Part shown: positions 7,275 to 14,436 of the stretch, piece after piece | How the letters are laid out: each line of letters starts with the position of its first letter | How positions within the stretch are numbered: the stretch's first letter is position 1 | NCBI GenBank assembly: GCA_902795355.1 | Contig: CADBKZ010000001.1 | Location: forward strand, 60,372 to 124,371 | Source of the DNA: an uncultured Ruminococcus sp. | Lineage (GTDB): Bacteria; Bacillota; Clostridia; Oscillospirales; CAG-272 | Direction of reading: 5' to 3' | Length of the DNA: 64,000 nucleotides | Notes under the pieces: generated by a model | What the model was told of the DNA's origin: nothing | Seen by the model: the letters and a program-made list of their open reading frames with translations, nothing else | Databases searched by the model: none | Made by a program: the position numbers and the translations under genes

Positions 7275-8105
7275 TTAAGGCAATTCCAAGTCGTTCAATT
7301 GGAGCAAATGATACGTTGCTGTCTGCTCGGGAGCAATTCCCAACGGGACGCGCGGATTCGACCCGAACGGAAGAAACGTTTTCTTGGAAACGGTGAACAA
7401 ATCGGCCCCGTCCGTGGGGTTCTGGGTTTCAATCAGTTCAATCCCGTCCGCCAAAAGCAAAACCGTTTCCGTAACGGGCCTGAAAGAATGCAGATCCCAT
7501 GTCACTTCAAACATCGGGTCCAAGGATAATACCGACTCCAACGAATCGCCGACGTTGATCCTTTCAAAATCCGCGTGCGACAATTTCCGATTCACGAAAT
7601 AATATTCGCCTGTCGTTTCCCAAGTTTCGTATGTTCCGTTTTTCGGAACGCCGTCTTTTTTCGTCAGCTTTTTGGTCTCTCGGTTAAAAACGCAATAGAC
7701 ATAAAATTGTACGTCGTCTTTTTCCAATTTGCTGACCGTGTAAAGATGCTCTTTATCAATCTTTTTGATATATTCTACGGGAAAGCTCGCATGAAACACT
7801 TCCAGCGAATGAATTTCGCTCGAGGTAGCGTCTATCCTAAAACCGGTAAAATTTCTTGACCGCATGGGAAAACGAAACGAATCAAACGAATACGCGGTCA
7901 ATTCGGAAAGCGGTTTGTTTTCAACATTGGGGAGTTGTTTCATCATACTTCCCTTCGGGGAATATCCCGAGGATGACAGCAGGGATTCGACGGGTATTTT
8001 TTGATTTGCGTCTCCGCCCCCGTTCGTTGCGCACGACGGAAATTGTAAACATATAAAAAAAGTTAAAAGCAACAGTAGCTGTCCTTTTTTTCCTATTTTT
8101 CCCAT
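7275..8105 (-). CDS. Putative lipoprotein, paralogue of 6237-7052
   Basis: Protein of 276 residues. The signal sequence is LLLLLTFFICLQFPSC with a lipobox-like Cys25. Its extracellular part is homologous to the neighbouring 271-residue protein (shared PVEYIKKID, TGEYYFVN, INVGDSLESVLSLD). The ATG at 8105, preceded by GGGGG at suitable spacing, was preferred to upstream codons. The gene begins 17 bases after the stop of the large secreted protein at 8123-10123, so the two probably share a transcript and may act together at the cell surface. No enzymatic motif was seen. Confidence 0.65.
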   Translation of the reverse strand: MGKIGKKGQLLLLLTFFICLQFPSCATNGGGDANQKIPVESLLSSSGYSPKGSMMKQLPNVENKPLSELTAYSFDSFRFPMRSRNFTGFRIDATSSEIHSLEVFHASFPVEYIKKIDKEHLYTVSKLEKDDVQFYVYCVFNRETKKLTKKDGVPKNGTYETWETTGEYYFVNRKLSHADFERINVGDSLESVLSLDPMFEVTWDLHSFRPVTETVLLLADGIELIETQNPTDGADLFTVSKKTFLPFGSNPRVPLGIAPEQTATYHLLQLNDLELP

Positions 8106-8122
8106 AAATACCCCCATTAGGT

Positions 8123-10123
8123 TCATTCACTTATAATATAAATATAAACCGGTCCATCATAGAAATATGTGTATGTTTGCGTTGTTGTCCCGTTATAAAG
8201 ATAATCCAAATTCCATCCCGACGTACTTGTAGACAGAGGCGTGATACCTTCGGGTAACAGTTCTGACGGGGTTGCCCCATGTTTGTTTGCCCATTGTCCT
8301 GATGCAGTTTGATACCAAAAATGGTAGTCAAAACAGAGTCTATATAATCCCGTGGCAATCTCAACATAATGGAGTCCAACTTTTAATGCAACACGATATT
8401 GATTGGTTCCCAAAATTCTATTGGCTCCGTTATTATCAAAGTCTGTTTCTTCAACAGCATTATAGTAATTAGCGGAAAGCCATGTTTCAAAATCATTTTT
8501 TACGTTTCCACGCACCTGTGCTATTTGAGCGGAAGAAATAGATCCCACAGTTGGTGTATCTGAAAAATCAAAATTAGAATTCAAATATGGTTGTGTTGTC
8601 GTTAGCCAACCAGCCGGCGCATCCCCTCTCATTGTTGCATATCCATGGCAGTTTATGCCGGTAGATGTTACATTTCTATATCCTTTTGTACCATAGATAG
8701 CCCTTTCAAACAACCATTCATCATAATAACTTGTATTGTCAACATAGTCTCCTTGAATTACATTTCTTCCATCCCATGGCATTGGCCAACTGTTACGAGT
8801 TGCCATACACCAATCGGTGGAGTAATCCTCTCCCGATTTGGGACGAATAATGTAACCGCCATAGGAAGATAGCGTAATCTTCCAAAGCTGCCGATTATTG
8901 TTCTCCTCAAAAGCTTGCTGAACCAACGTTTTATTATCGCTGTTCACATAACTTGATTGGACAGTAATTGCTTTTCCGCTCCGAACGGAAATCAATTTAT
9001 AATATCCATCTTGAACATGAATAACATTCCAACACTGATGGGCTTCCCCCGTAAACTCCCAAACTTCAAGGATTGCATCGTCAGTCAAATAATTGTTGGA
9101 AGAATCATCATTATCAATTTGAATATTATGGGTGGAATTAGCTTTTGTTTTAATATAATATGCACCGCTTTCAAACGGCTCAAAAATATTAACCGTACAA
9201 CTTGACGAATAGCCGATATAATCAGCCGTAACAGTTACGGTTCCCGTGGTATGGCCGACTAAAACGCCCGTATTTGTATCAATAGTCGCTGTTCCGGCGC
9301 CATTGGTTACAGACCATGTAATTCCCTGCTGTCCGTTCCAACCGACCACATAAGAATAGGTACTTGCCGTAAATTGGAAACTATCGCCCGCAAAAATGCT
9401 ACCGGTTACATTCCTCAAATCCACCCCCGTGCTCGGCGTTTCCGAAACGGAAGTCAGCGTCCACGATTGCAGGGCAGAACCGCTATAATCGGAAAGCGTC
9501 AGAAGATACGCTTCGCCATATCCTGTTGAAGAAGGAGATGTGATCACCTGCCCTGTTGCCATATTTTGAATATAATATCCGTAACTGTTGCTGTAAAATA
9601 ACCACTGCGCTTTCATGGGAACAACAGACGCGCTATTGGTTTTTCCAATGGTGGCATTGACCAACTTTCCGTTATGGGCCATCAACCCCATATCATTCTT
9701 TTCCATACTGCGAAGGCAGTACAAACCGTTTCCCAAAGAACAAATTTTGAATCGGGAATTTCGGTTGGGTTCGATTACCCATTGGATCATCTGCGTATTT
9801 TCCGTTATATTGCATCCCGGAAGATTGATCGAGTAATCCGCAACAGAATGTTTTATCATGTAAACGCCTTCGCTGATCGTGCTATATGCCGGATTATAGG
9901 GCGGGTCGTCGGGATCTTCCGGCAAAACAGGATACTCGGGATTGTCGGGGTCCGGATCCTCGGGCGTTTCCGGTTCCATGTCCTCAAAAGCTGGGTTTTC
10001 TTCCGTGTATACGGGTTCAATCGGTTCTACATCATCGGCAAAAACCGAAAACGGCAGCGCGCAAAAGAGCATCAGAAAAGCAAGTAAACAAGCGATCTTT
10101 GAACAAAGGTGTTTTCGTTTCAT
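8123..10123 (-). CDS. Secreted ricin-type lectin / Ig-like / putative Cys-His hydrolase
   Basis: Secreted protein of 666 residues. Order: signal peptide 1-29; Pro/Asp/Glu-rich spacer 30-80; a ricin-type beta-trefoil-like region (about 84-225); a bacterial Ig-like BIG2 domain (about 238-312, with WSVTNGAGTATIDTNTGVL); a second ricin-like region (about 318-470, with QLWKI and DEWLFE); and a C-terminal domain with NCHGY (Cys492) and DYHFWY (His601). The same Cys and His motifs occur in the paralogue at 11550-12929 and could be a papain-like (NlpC/P60 or CHAP-like) catalytic pair; this is an inference. It probably binds cell-wall or host glycans. No LPXTG or other anchor was seen. SD AAAGGA precedes the ATG. 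Confidence 0.75.
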   Translation of the reverse strand: MKRKHLCSKIACLLAFLMLFCALPFSVFADDVEPIEPVYTEENPAFEDMEPETPEDPDPDNPEYPVLPEDPDDPPYNPAYSTISEGVYMIKHSVADYSINLPGCNITENTQMIQWVIEPNRNSRFKICSLGNGLYCLRSMEKNDMGLMAHNGKLVNATIGKTNSASVVPMKAQWLFYSNSYGYYIQNMATGQVITSPSSTGYGEAYLLTLSDYSGSALQSWTLTSVSETPSTGVDLRNVTGSIFAGDSFQFTASTYSYVVGWNGQQGITWSVTNGAGTATIDTNTGVLVGHTTGTVTVTADYIGYSSSCTVNIFEPFESGAYYIKTKANSTHNIQIDNDDSSNNYLTDDAILEVWEFTGEAHQCWNVIHVQDGYYKLISVRSGKAITVQSSYVNSDNKTLVQQAFEENNNRQLWKITLSSYGGYIIRPKSGEDYSTDWCMATRNSWPMPWDGRNVIQGDYVDNTSYYDEWLFERAIYGTKGYRNVTSTGINCHGYATMRGDAPAGWLTTTQPYLNSNFDFSDTPTVGSISSAQIAQVRGNVKNDFETWLSANYYNAVEETDFDNNGANRILGTNQYRVALKVGLHYVEIATGLYRLCFDYHFWYQTASGQWANKHGATPSELLPEGITPLSTSTSGWNLDYLYNGTTTQTYTYFYDGPVYIYIISE

Positions 10124-10160
10124 GGATTTTGGTGTCCTTTCTTTGATTTGTCGTTTTCAC

Positions 10161-10228
10161 CCTCGGCCTTCGTTTTGCGCGGTTGGTTACGTGCAAAAGA
10201 TGTTCCCCGCAGGGAAAGGAAAAGAATT
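10161..10228. repeat. Island hairpin repeat, copy 5
   Basis: CCTCGGCCTTCGTTTTGCGC, GGTTGGTTACGTGCAAAAGA, then a shortened GTTCCCCGCAGGG core and the A-rich tail. The hairpin is decayed. It lies downstream of the gene that stops at 10242. Confidence 0.85.
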
Positions 10229-10241
10229 ATAAATTGCTTAT

Positions 10242-10856
10242 TTATAAAACGATTTTTTGGTTAAAATAAAACGGTCCGCTTCCGACATTTCCGTACTGAT
10301 CGAAAATTGATTGGATTTCCTCGCCAAAAGCGGTCAAGTCTGTATCCGCATCAAAAAAGACCGTTGTGGATGTTTTGCCATCTATCGTTCCGATTTTCAC
10401 AAAATCTGAATAAATGTCAAGACAGATCCTCGTGTTACGGTGTTCATCATAGAAATTCAAACCGCCAATCCTGCTTGCGAATGCATTGGAGACTCGTTCC
10501 GTGCCGTCCTGATCTTCCGAAACGTTCAGATGTGGTTCCATTCTGCCAACAACTTGGATAACTTGGCCGATTGCGTTTTCATCTGTGATATAGTATCCGG
10601 AAAGACTGCTTGATATCGACAACCCAATGTTGGAATCCACCTCGCAGATCATAATTTCTCTATCCGCTATTGCTCTCCATTCCGCGCCGATCTTTGAAGC
10701 GCGAACGGAAATGTGCGTCGGTTCGTCCGTTTCAACTCCGGAATCTGCCTCGGTGGATATTTCCGCCGTTCCTTTTGGGTCGATCCCGCGACCACATCCG
10801 CATAACGCCATTGCCAACACAGTCAGTATGGAAATGATTGCAGCTCCTTTTTTCAT
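10242..10856 (-). CDS. Putative lipoprotein, unknown function
   Basis: Protein of 204 residues beginning MKKGAAIISILTVLAMALCGCG, a clear lipoprotein signal (lipobox LCGC). The mature domain is mixed alpha/beta with no family that I recognise. AAAGGAG precedes the ATG at 10856, which decides the start. It stands alone between repeat copies 5 and 6 and so forms a one-gene block of the island. Confidence 0.65.
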   Translation of the reverse strand: MKKGAAIISILTVLAMALCGCGRGIDPKGTAEISTEADSGVETDEPTHISVRASKIGAEWRAIADREIMICEVDSNIGLSISSSLSGYYITDENAIGQVIQVVGRMEPHLNVSEDQDGTERVSNAFASRIGGLNFYDEHRNTRICLDIYSDFVKIGTIDGKTSTTVFFDADTDLTAFGEEIQSIFDQYGNVGSGPFYFNQKIVL

Positions 10857-10960
10857 TTGTCTGACTCCTTTTCTGAAATAATGAAACATGCCTTTATGGT
10901 ATTTATTCTTCTTGCTCTGCTTGCGTATGCATCTCCCTTACATTTTTATTCATTCTTGTT

Positions 10961-11045
10961 TTCTCCCTTGGCCTTCGTTTTGCGCGGTTGGTTACATTCA
11001 AGAGGAGTTCCCCGCGAGCGTACCCGCGGGGAGAGGAAAAGAAAG
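10961..11045. repeat. Island hairpin repeat, copy 6 (longest)
   Basis: Contains CTCCCTTGGCCTTCGTTTTG (shared in part with copies 5 and 7), GCGCGGTTGGTTACATTCAA, GAGGAGTTCCCCGCGAGCG and the closing CCCGCGGGGAGAGGAAAAG. Its tail ends about seven bases before the stop of the gene at 11053. Confidence 0.9.
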
Positions 11046-11052
11046 ATGATTT

Positions 11053-11553
11053 TTATCCATCTAAATTGAAAACATCCGTTACACGCATGTTTTCGTCCCA
11101 CGTAATGCGGAAAGCTGTATCGGCTTCTGTCAGAAAATCCAAGGAACAAATCCCGCTGGTTACACTTTGAAATGGAATCCCGACTGTTTCGACGACGGAA
11201 AACACATCCATTCCTTTTTGAATTTTATTTTGATTTTCAATGGACGCTTTTTTAATCGAAACCGTTTTAACATCTGTCACATAAACAGGATCAAAGCGAA
11301 CAACCGTTCCCCGTTCCTCGCTGTCAACAAAAAAGGAATACCCGCATAGAGAAATGCATTGATCGCTTGAAATCAAATTTTCAAATTCGGAAACAGACAT
11401 TCCCGTTAAAATATGATCCGCATTTACAGAAACAGGTTTAAGCGATTGATAAGCATTTTTACTCGCGTTTTGTTGTTCATTTTCTTCGCTTTTGCAAGCC
11501 CCTGCAAAGAGGATTACAACCAGCATAAAAATTAAAAGAACCGATTTCTTCAT
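11053..11553 (-). CDS. Small lipoprotein with two BLIP/SmpA-like motifs
   Basis: Lipoprotein of 166 residues with a good lipobox (LFAGAC, Cys20). It contains two copies of a short motif, ILTGMSVSEFENLIS (48-62) and IQKGMDVFSVVETVGIP (111-127). The second is followed by a stretch like the strands of BLIP/SmpA/OmlA-fold domains (FRITWDENMRVTDV). The start ATG overlaps the stop of 11550-12929 by 4 bases (ATGA), so translation is probably coupled. The coupled partner ends in the same motif, suggesting a shared ligand or a mutual contact. Confidence 0.7.
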   Translation of the reverse strand: MKKSVLLIFMLVVILFAGACKSEENEQQNASKNAYQSLKPVSVNADHILTGMSVSEFENLISSDQCISLCGYSFFVDSEERGTVVRFDPVYVTDVKTVSIKKASIENQNKIQKGMDVFSVVETVGIPFQSVTSGICSLDFLTEADTAFRITWDENMRVTDVFNLDG

Positions 11554-12929
11554 TCTGTTTCACCTTTGGGTTGGATTCTATAATCCAATACAATATAATC
11601 TTGGAGTTCCATATTATAAGCGTATTCAACCACAATTGATGTATCTGATAAATCATACTCAACAACCATAAGCCCAAAAGTTAGCATTCGTTGGGGAAGC
11701 CCAATTTCCTCTGTAATTGCAGAATAAGTCATTCCCTTACTGATGTTTACAGAGTTCGCTTTTTGAATTGGAGAAGTTGATTTTGTAGAAAATTCTATTT
11801 GTTGAAAATGATCAGGTAAACCAACCGATTGCTGTGAGCCTGAGTACATATTGTTAAGTGGTGTAACGGCAAAATACCCCACAAAAGTCGAATAATTTGC
11901 ATATTGATAATTTCTGTTTGCAACCTCGGGATCATATATAACATGAGAACTTGCATCCAATTTTGTTACTGCTGTTCTTCCGGGCTTATGTGACCATGTT
12001 TTATCCGGATTTTCTCGATACCAGTGATAATCGACACCGTTTGCAACCACCAAAGCAACTTTATATGTGTTTCCGGTACAAACATCATATTTGCTAATTG
12101 GCGAAAAAGTAAAGCCGAGAACTTCTGCATCTGCTTCAACAAAGCTCTTTACCGTCATTGCAGTAATCATATTAGATGTTAATTCGTATCCTGCTGCTTG
12201 CCCTGGCTGCATATACCACAAATAATTTGTGTTTGGAATTACTTGATTATTGAGGGAATATGCATAGCAGTTCGTTGAAGCTTGAACAGGGGAATAGTTC
12301 CACAAATTCGTGTTGTATGTAATTTCATTTCCTGATGTAGGAAATACACTTATAATATCCCATTCGTCTTTATAACTTGTATTGTTTACATATTTTCTTT
12401 GTTCCACGTTGCGCCCGTCATATACGGGAAAAAGATAATCGCCAACACACATACACCAATCCTTGCTACCGCCTTCCCCCGACTTCGGACGAAAAACAAA
12501 TCCGTTGTGAGAGGTGTACGAAATACTCCAAAGTTGTCTTGAATTGTTTGCGCTATAAGCCGTTTGAATCAGTTCCTTGTCTGCAGTATTTTCATAATTC
12601 TGCTGTACAGACAAATAAAGTCCACTTTGAAGAGATGAAATTTCATAATAGCCATCGGTTCGACGTTTGATATACCATTTTTGATAATTCCCTCCGTCAA
12701 ATCCCCAAATTTCCATATGCTGTCCATCCGTGGTATAATTTGGCCCATCGTCGTTGTCAATTTGCAAATATTTTCCGGTGTACTGTCTATTTCTGATAAA
12801 ATAAATTCCCTCTGGAATCGGCGTGGAATTTAACATGCCGCTATCATCGGCATTTACGGAAAAAGGAATTATGCAAAACAACATTGCAATAATTAAGGCA
12901 AGAGATACAAATGTTTTTGTCTTTTTCAT
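11550..12929 (-). CDS. Secreted ricin-type lectin with putative Cys-His hydrolase and BLIP-like tail
   Basis: Secreted protein of 459 residues. Signal peptide 1-27; ricin-type beta-trefoil (about 38-192) strongly similar to the second ricin region of 8123-10123 (RQLWSIS, FRPKSGE, DWCM, YDGRNV, NNTSYKDEW); then a domain with NCYAYSL (Cys221), DYHWYR (His302), WSHKPG and YDPEVANR (Asp333). This Cys/His/Asp set suggests a papain-like fold enzyme, unproven. The C-terminal 65 residues carry ISKGMTYSAITEEIGLPQR, the BLIP/SmpA-like motif also present in the coupled lipoprotein at 11053. First gene of the island, directly behind the promoter at 13001-13029 and the PadR-like operator. Confidence 0.75.
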   Translation of the reverse strand: MKKTKTFVSLALIIAMLFCIIPFSVNADDSGMLNSTPIPEGIYFIRNRQYTGKYLQIDNDDGPNYTTDGQHMEIWGFDGGNYQKWYIKRRTDGYYEISSLQSGLYLSVQQNYENTADKELIQTAYSANNSRQLWSISYTSHNGFVFRPKSGEGGSKDWCMCVGDYLFPVYDGRNVEQRKYVNNTSYKDEWDIISVFPTSGNEITYNTNLWNYSPVQASTNCYAYSLNNQVIPNTNYLWYMQPGQAAGYELTSNMITAMTVKSFVEADAEVLGFTFSPISKYDVCTGNTYKVALVVANGVDYHWYRENPDKTWSHKPGRTAVTKLDASSHVIYDPEVANRNYQYANYSTFVGYFAVTPLNNMYSGSQQSVGLPDHFQQIEFSTKSTSPIQKANSVNISKGMTYSAITEEIGLPQRMLTFGLMVVEYDLSDTSIVVEYAYNMELQDYIVLDYRIQPKGETE

Positions 12930-12958
12930 GTCAAATAAACTCCTGTTATTTTCATTTT

Positions 12959-12995
12959 TCTCCCTTGGCCTTCGGGAGCTTTTGGGGGTTCCCCG
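12959..12995. repeat. Island repeat, decayed copy 7
   Basis: CTCCCTTGGCCTTCGGGAGC followed by GGGGGTTCCCCG. It keeps the left end of copy 6 and a short hairpin, and has lost the TTTTGCGCGGTTGG middle and the tail. It lies in the leader of the first island gene. Confidence 0.6.
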
Positions 12996-13000
12996 TTATT

Positions 13001-13029
13001 ATCATATCATAAAAGTTTTGATTTGTCAA
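13001..13029 (-). promoter_or_regulatory. Promoter driving the lipoprotein/lectin island
   Basis: On the minus strand TTGACA (13024-13029) and TATGAT (13001-13006) with 17 bases between them, upstream of the gene that starts at 12929. Confidence 0.75.
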
Positions 13030-13030
13030 G

Positions 13031-13051
13031 ATACTTTTTTCAAAAAAGTAT
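13031..13051. promoter_or_regulatory. PadR-like operator between divergent promoters
   Basis: Perfect palindrome with two 10-base arms (ATACTTTTTT and its complement) around a central C. The ATACT...AGTAT ends match the general form of PadR-family sites. It touches the -35 of the padR promoter and lies one base from the -35 of the island promoter, so PadR binding could control both directions. Confidence 0.7.
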
Positions 13052-13078
13052 TGACTTTTTATTATTTTGTGCTATAAT
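13051..13078 (+). promoter_or_regulatory. Promoter for padR
   Basis: TTGACT (13051-13056) and TATAAT (13073-13078), 16-base spacer. The -35 overlaps the last base of the palindrome at 13031-13051. Confidence 0.75.
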
Positions 13079-13103
13079 AAGTTCCGTCAGGTGGTGTTGA
13101 AGC

Positions 13104-13454
13104 ATGTCTTGGGAAGATGATATTATCGAAAATTTGAAATTCGGCTTGGTGGAAATTCTGATTTTGACGCTGCTGACCGAAGAAGAAATGTACGGTTACC
13201 GGATTAAAACCGAGCTGAAAAAACGAACCGACAACGCAATTGTTGTAAAAGAAGGTTCCCTCTACGGCCCGCTCTATCGCATGGAAGAGCGCGGGCTGAT
13301 TTCGCACCGTCGCGAACTCGTTGGCGAAAAACGCTTCCGCAACTACTATTTTATTGAGCCTGCCGGCCGCGAATACTTGGACTTTGCCCGCAAGCAATTC
13401 CGCGCGATTTACGGCGGCGCCGACCAATTGATGAAAGGAGTGTTTCCCGAATGA
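13104..13454 (+). CDS. PadR family transcriptional regulator
   Basis: Protein of 116 residues with the PadR winged-helix signature: GLVEILILTLLTEEEMYGYRI, then KEGSLYGPLYRMEERGLI and a wing with RFRNYYFIEPAGREYL. PadR proteins are usually repressors released by small ligands or envelope stress. The gene faces the lipoprotein/lectin island across a palindromic operator and overlaps the next gene by 4 bases. PadR-plus-DUF1700 pairs are a common Firmicutes arrangement in which the membrane partner modulates or is regulated by PadR. Autoregulation is inferred from the operator position. Confidence 0.9.
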   Translation: MSWEDDIIENLKFGLVEILILTLLTEEEMYGYRIKTELKKRTDNAIVVKEGSLYGPLYRMEERGLISHRRELVGEKRFRNYYFIEPAGREYLDFARKQFRAIYGGADQLMKGVFPE

Positions 13455-13873
13455 TTTCCAAACAAGAAGAAAAATTGTATTTCCGCTCCATCCGCCAAGG
13501 GTTGCAAGTCCCCCGCCAAAACAAACGCGATTATCTGGAAACGATCCGCCAACAGTTCGACGAATTGTCCGATTCCCATTTGAACGCCACGATGGACGAT
13601 GTTTACGCGGAAATCGGCGCTCCCGAAGAGTTGATCCGCACCTACGAATCCCGCGAAGATTTTGAACGGCTGAAAAAGAAATATAAAAGAGGAAAAATCA
13701 TCTGCCTTGCGGTCGTAATTCCCCTTGTCGCCATTGCAATTTTTACAACGATCGTTGCCTCGATCGTTGTGTACGATTCGCTTCACACAAGAAACGCATA
13801 CATAAAGGAAACGATCCACGACGGCATCATAATTCCTATTGAAGACGATACAACAGAGGTAACAGACGAATGA
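13451..13873 (+). CDS. DUF1700-like single-pass membrane protein
   Basis: Protein of 140 residues. The first 75 residues are helical and charged, with the pattern of DUF1700/HAAS-type domains (QNKRDYLETIRQQFDEL and YAEIGAPEELIRTYES). A transmembrane segment follows (about 82-105, IICLAVVIPLVAIAIF) and then a short acidic extracellular tail. It overlaps padR by 4 bases and the next gene by 4 bases, so the three form one translationally coupled operon. Probably an accessory or sensor partner of PadR; function not proven. Confidence 0.7.
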   Translation: MISKQEEKLYFRSIRQGLQVPRQNKRDYLETIRQQFDELSDSHLNATMDDVYAEIGAPEELIRTYESREDFERLKKKYKRGKIICLAVVIPLVAIAIFTTIVASIVVYDSLHTRNAYIKETIHDGIIIPIEDDTTEVTDE

Positions 13874-14373
13874 AAAAGATACTTTCCACCCTATTGGCCG
13901 CCGCTTGCTTGATTGCGTGTTTCACCCTGATTTCTTCGGCAAATGATATTTCGTCCCCCGTCTTGGCCTCGGAAGAACTGATTTCCGTTGAATATTTTGA
14001 AGATGGAAGCTATTTGGTCCGGACAAGAAAGCAAAGTTCGTTCACGACCCCTTTCTCCGCAAAAGGAGCCATTTTTGAAAAAACCGGATCAGATGATTTT
14101 GATTACTATTTTTCCGACAATTCGCTTCAATGGACCTATACCATTCATGGGATCTATACGGTGGAAACAGGCGTTTCCGCAACCTGTATTTCTTCAACCT
14201 ATACCTTCACCGCGCATAAAAGCGGCTGGTCTCTCACCAATCCCAACAATTCGTATGCGGGAAACACCGCATACGGTTCGGGTACTGCCGTTAAAAAAGT
14301 ATTGTTCGTTACAACACACACCCATACTTTTAACGTTTCCCTCTCCTGCGACGTTTACGGGAACCTTTCCTGA
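13870..14373 (+). CDS. Secreted protein, unknown function
   Basis: Protein of 167 residues with a cleavable signal peptide (MKKILSTLLAAACLIACFTLISSA). The mature protein is small, beta-rich and Ser/Thr-rich, ending TFNVSLSCDVYGNLS. No known domain was recognised, although small secreted Firmicutes proteins with a similar VSLSC-x-GxLS ending exist. Last gene of the padR operon, followed by a strong terminator. Co-regulation by PadR with the divergent lectin island is likely, which makes it a candidate member of the same surface system. Confidence 0.65.
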   Translation: MKKILSTLLAAACLIACFTLISSANDISSPVLASEELISVEYFEDGSYLVRTRKQSSFTTPFSAKGAIFEKTGSDDFDYYFSDNSLQWTYTIHGIYTVETGVSATCISSTYTFTAHKSGWSLTNPNNSYAGNTAYGSGTAVKKVLFVTTHTHTFNVSLSCDVYGNLS

Positions 14374-14392
14374 CCGATTGGCTCCGCGAAAG

Positions 14393-14436
14393 AACCCCGC
14401 CGAGGTCACTTTTGACCTCGGCGGGGTTCTTTTTTT
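14393..14436. terminator. Bidirectional rho-independent terminator
   Basis: Long perfect hairpin (AACCCCGCCGAGGTCA with its complement, TTT loop) followed by seven T on the plus strand and flanked by A on the other side. It ends the padR operon and the opposing gene at 14435. Confidence 0.92.

Noticed and set aside
8123..12929. Classical AB-type ricin toxin
   Set aside because: Only the lectin fold is shared. No N-glycosidase or ADP-ribosyltransferase motif is visible.
3474..13000. Integron cassette array
   Set aside because: The repeat-after-gene order is reminiscent, but no integrase, no attI and no attC R-box consensus (GTTRRRY) were seen. Several genes share one block.
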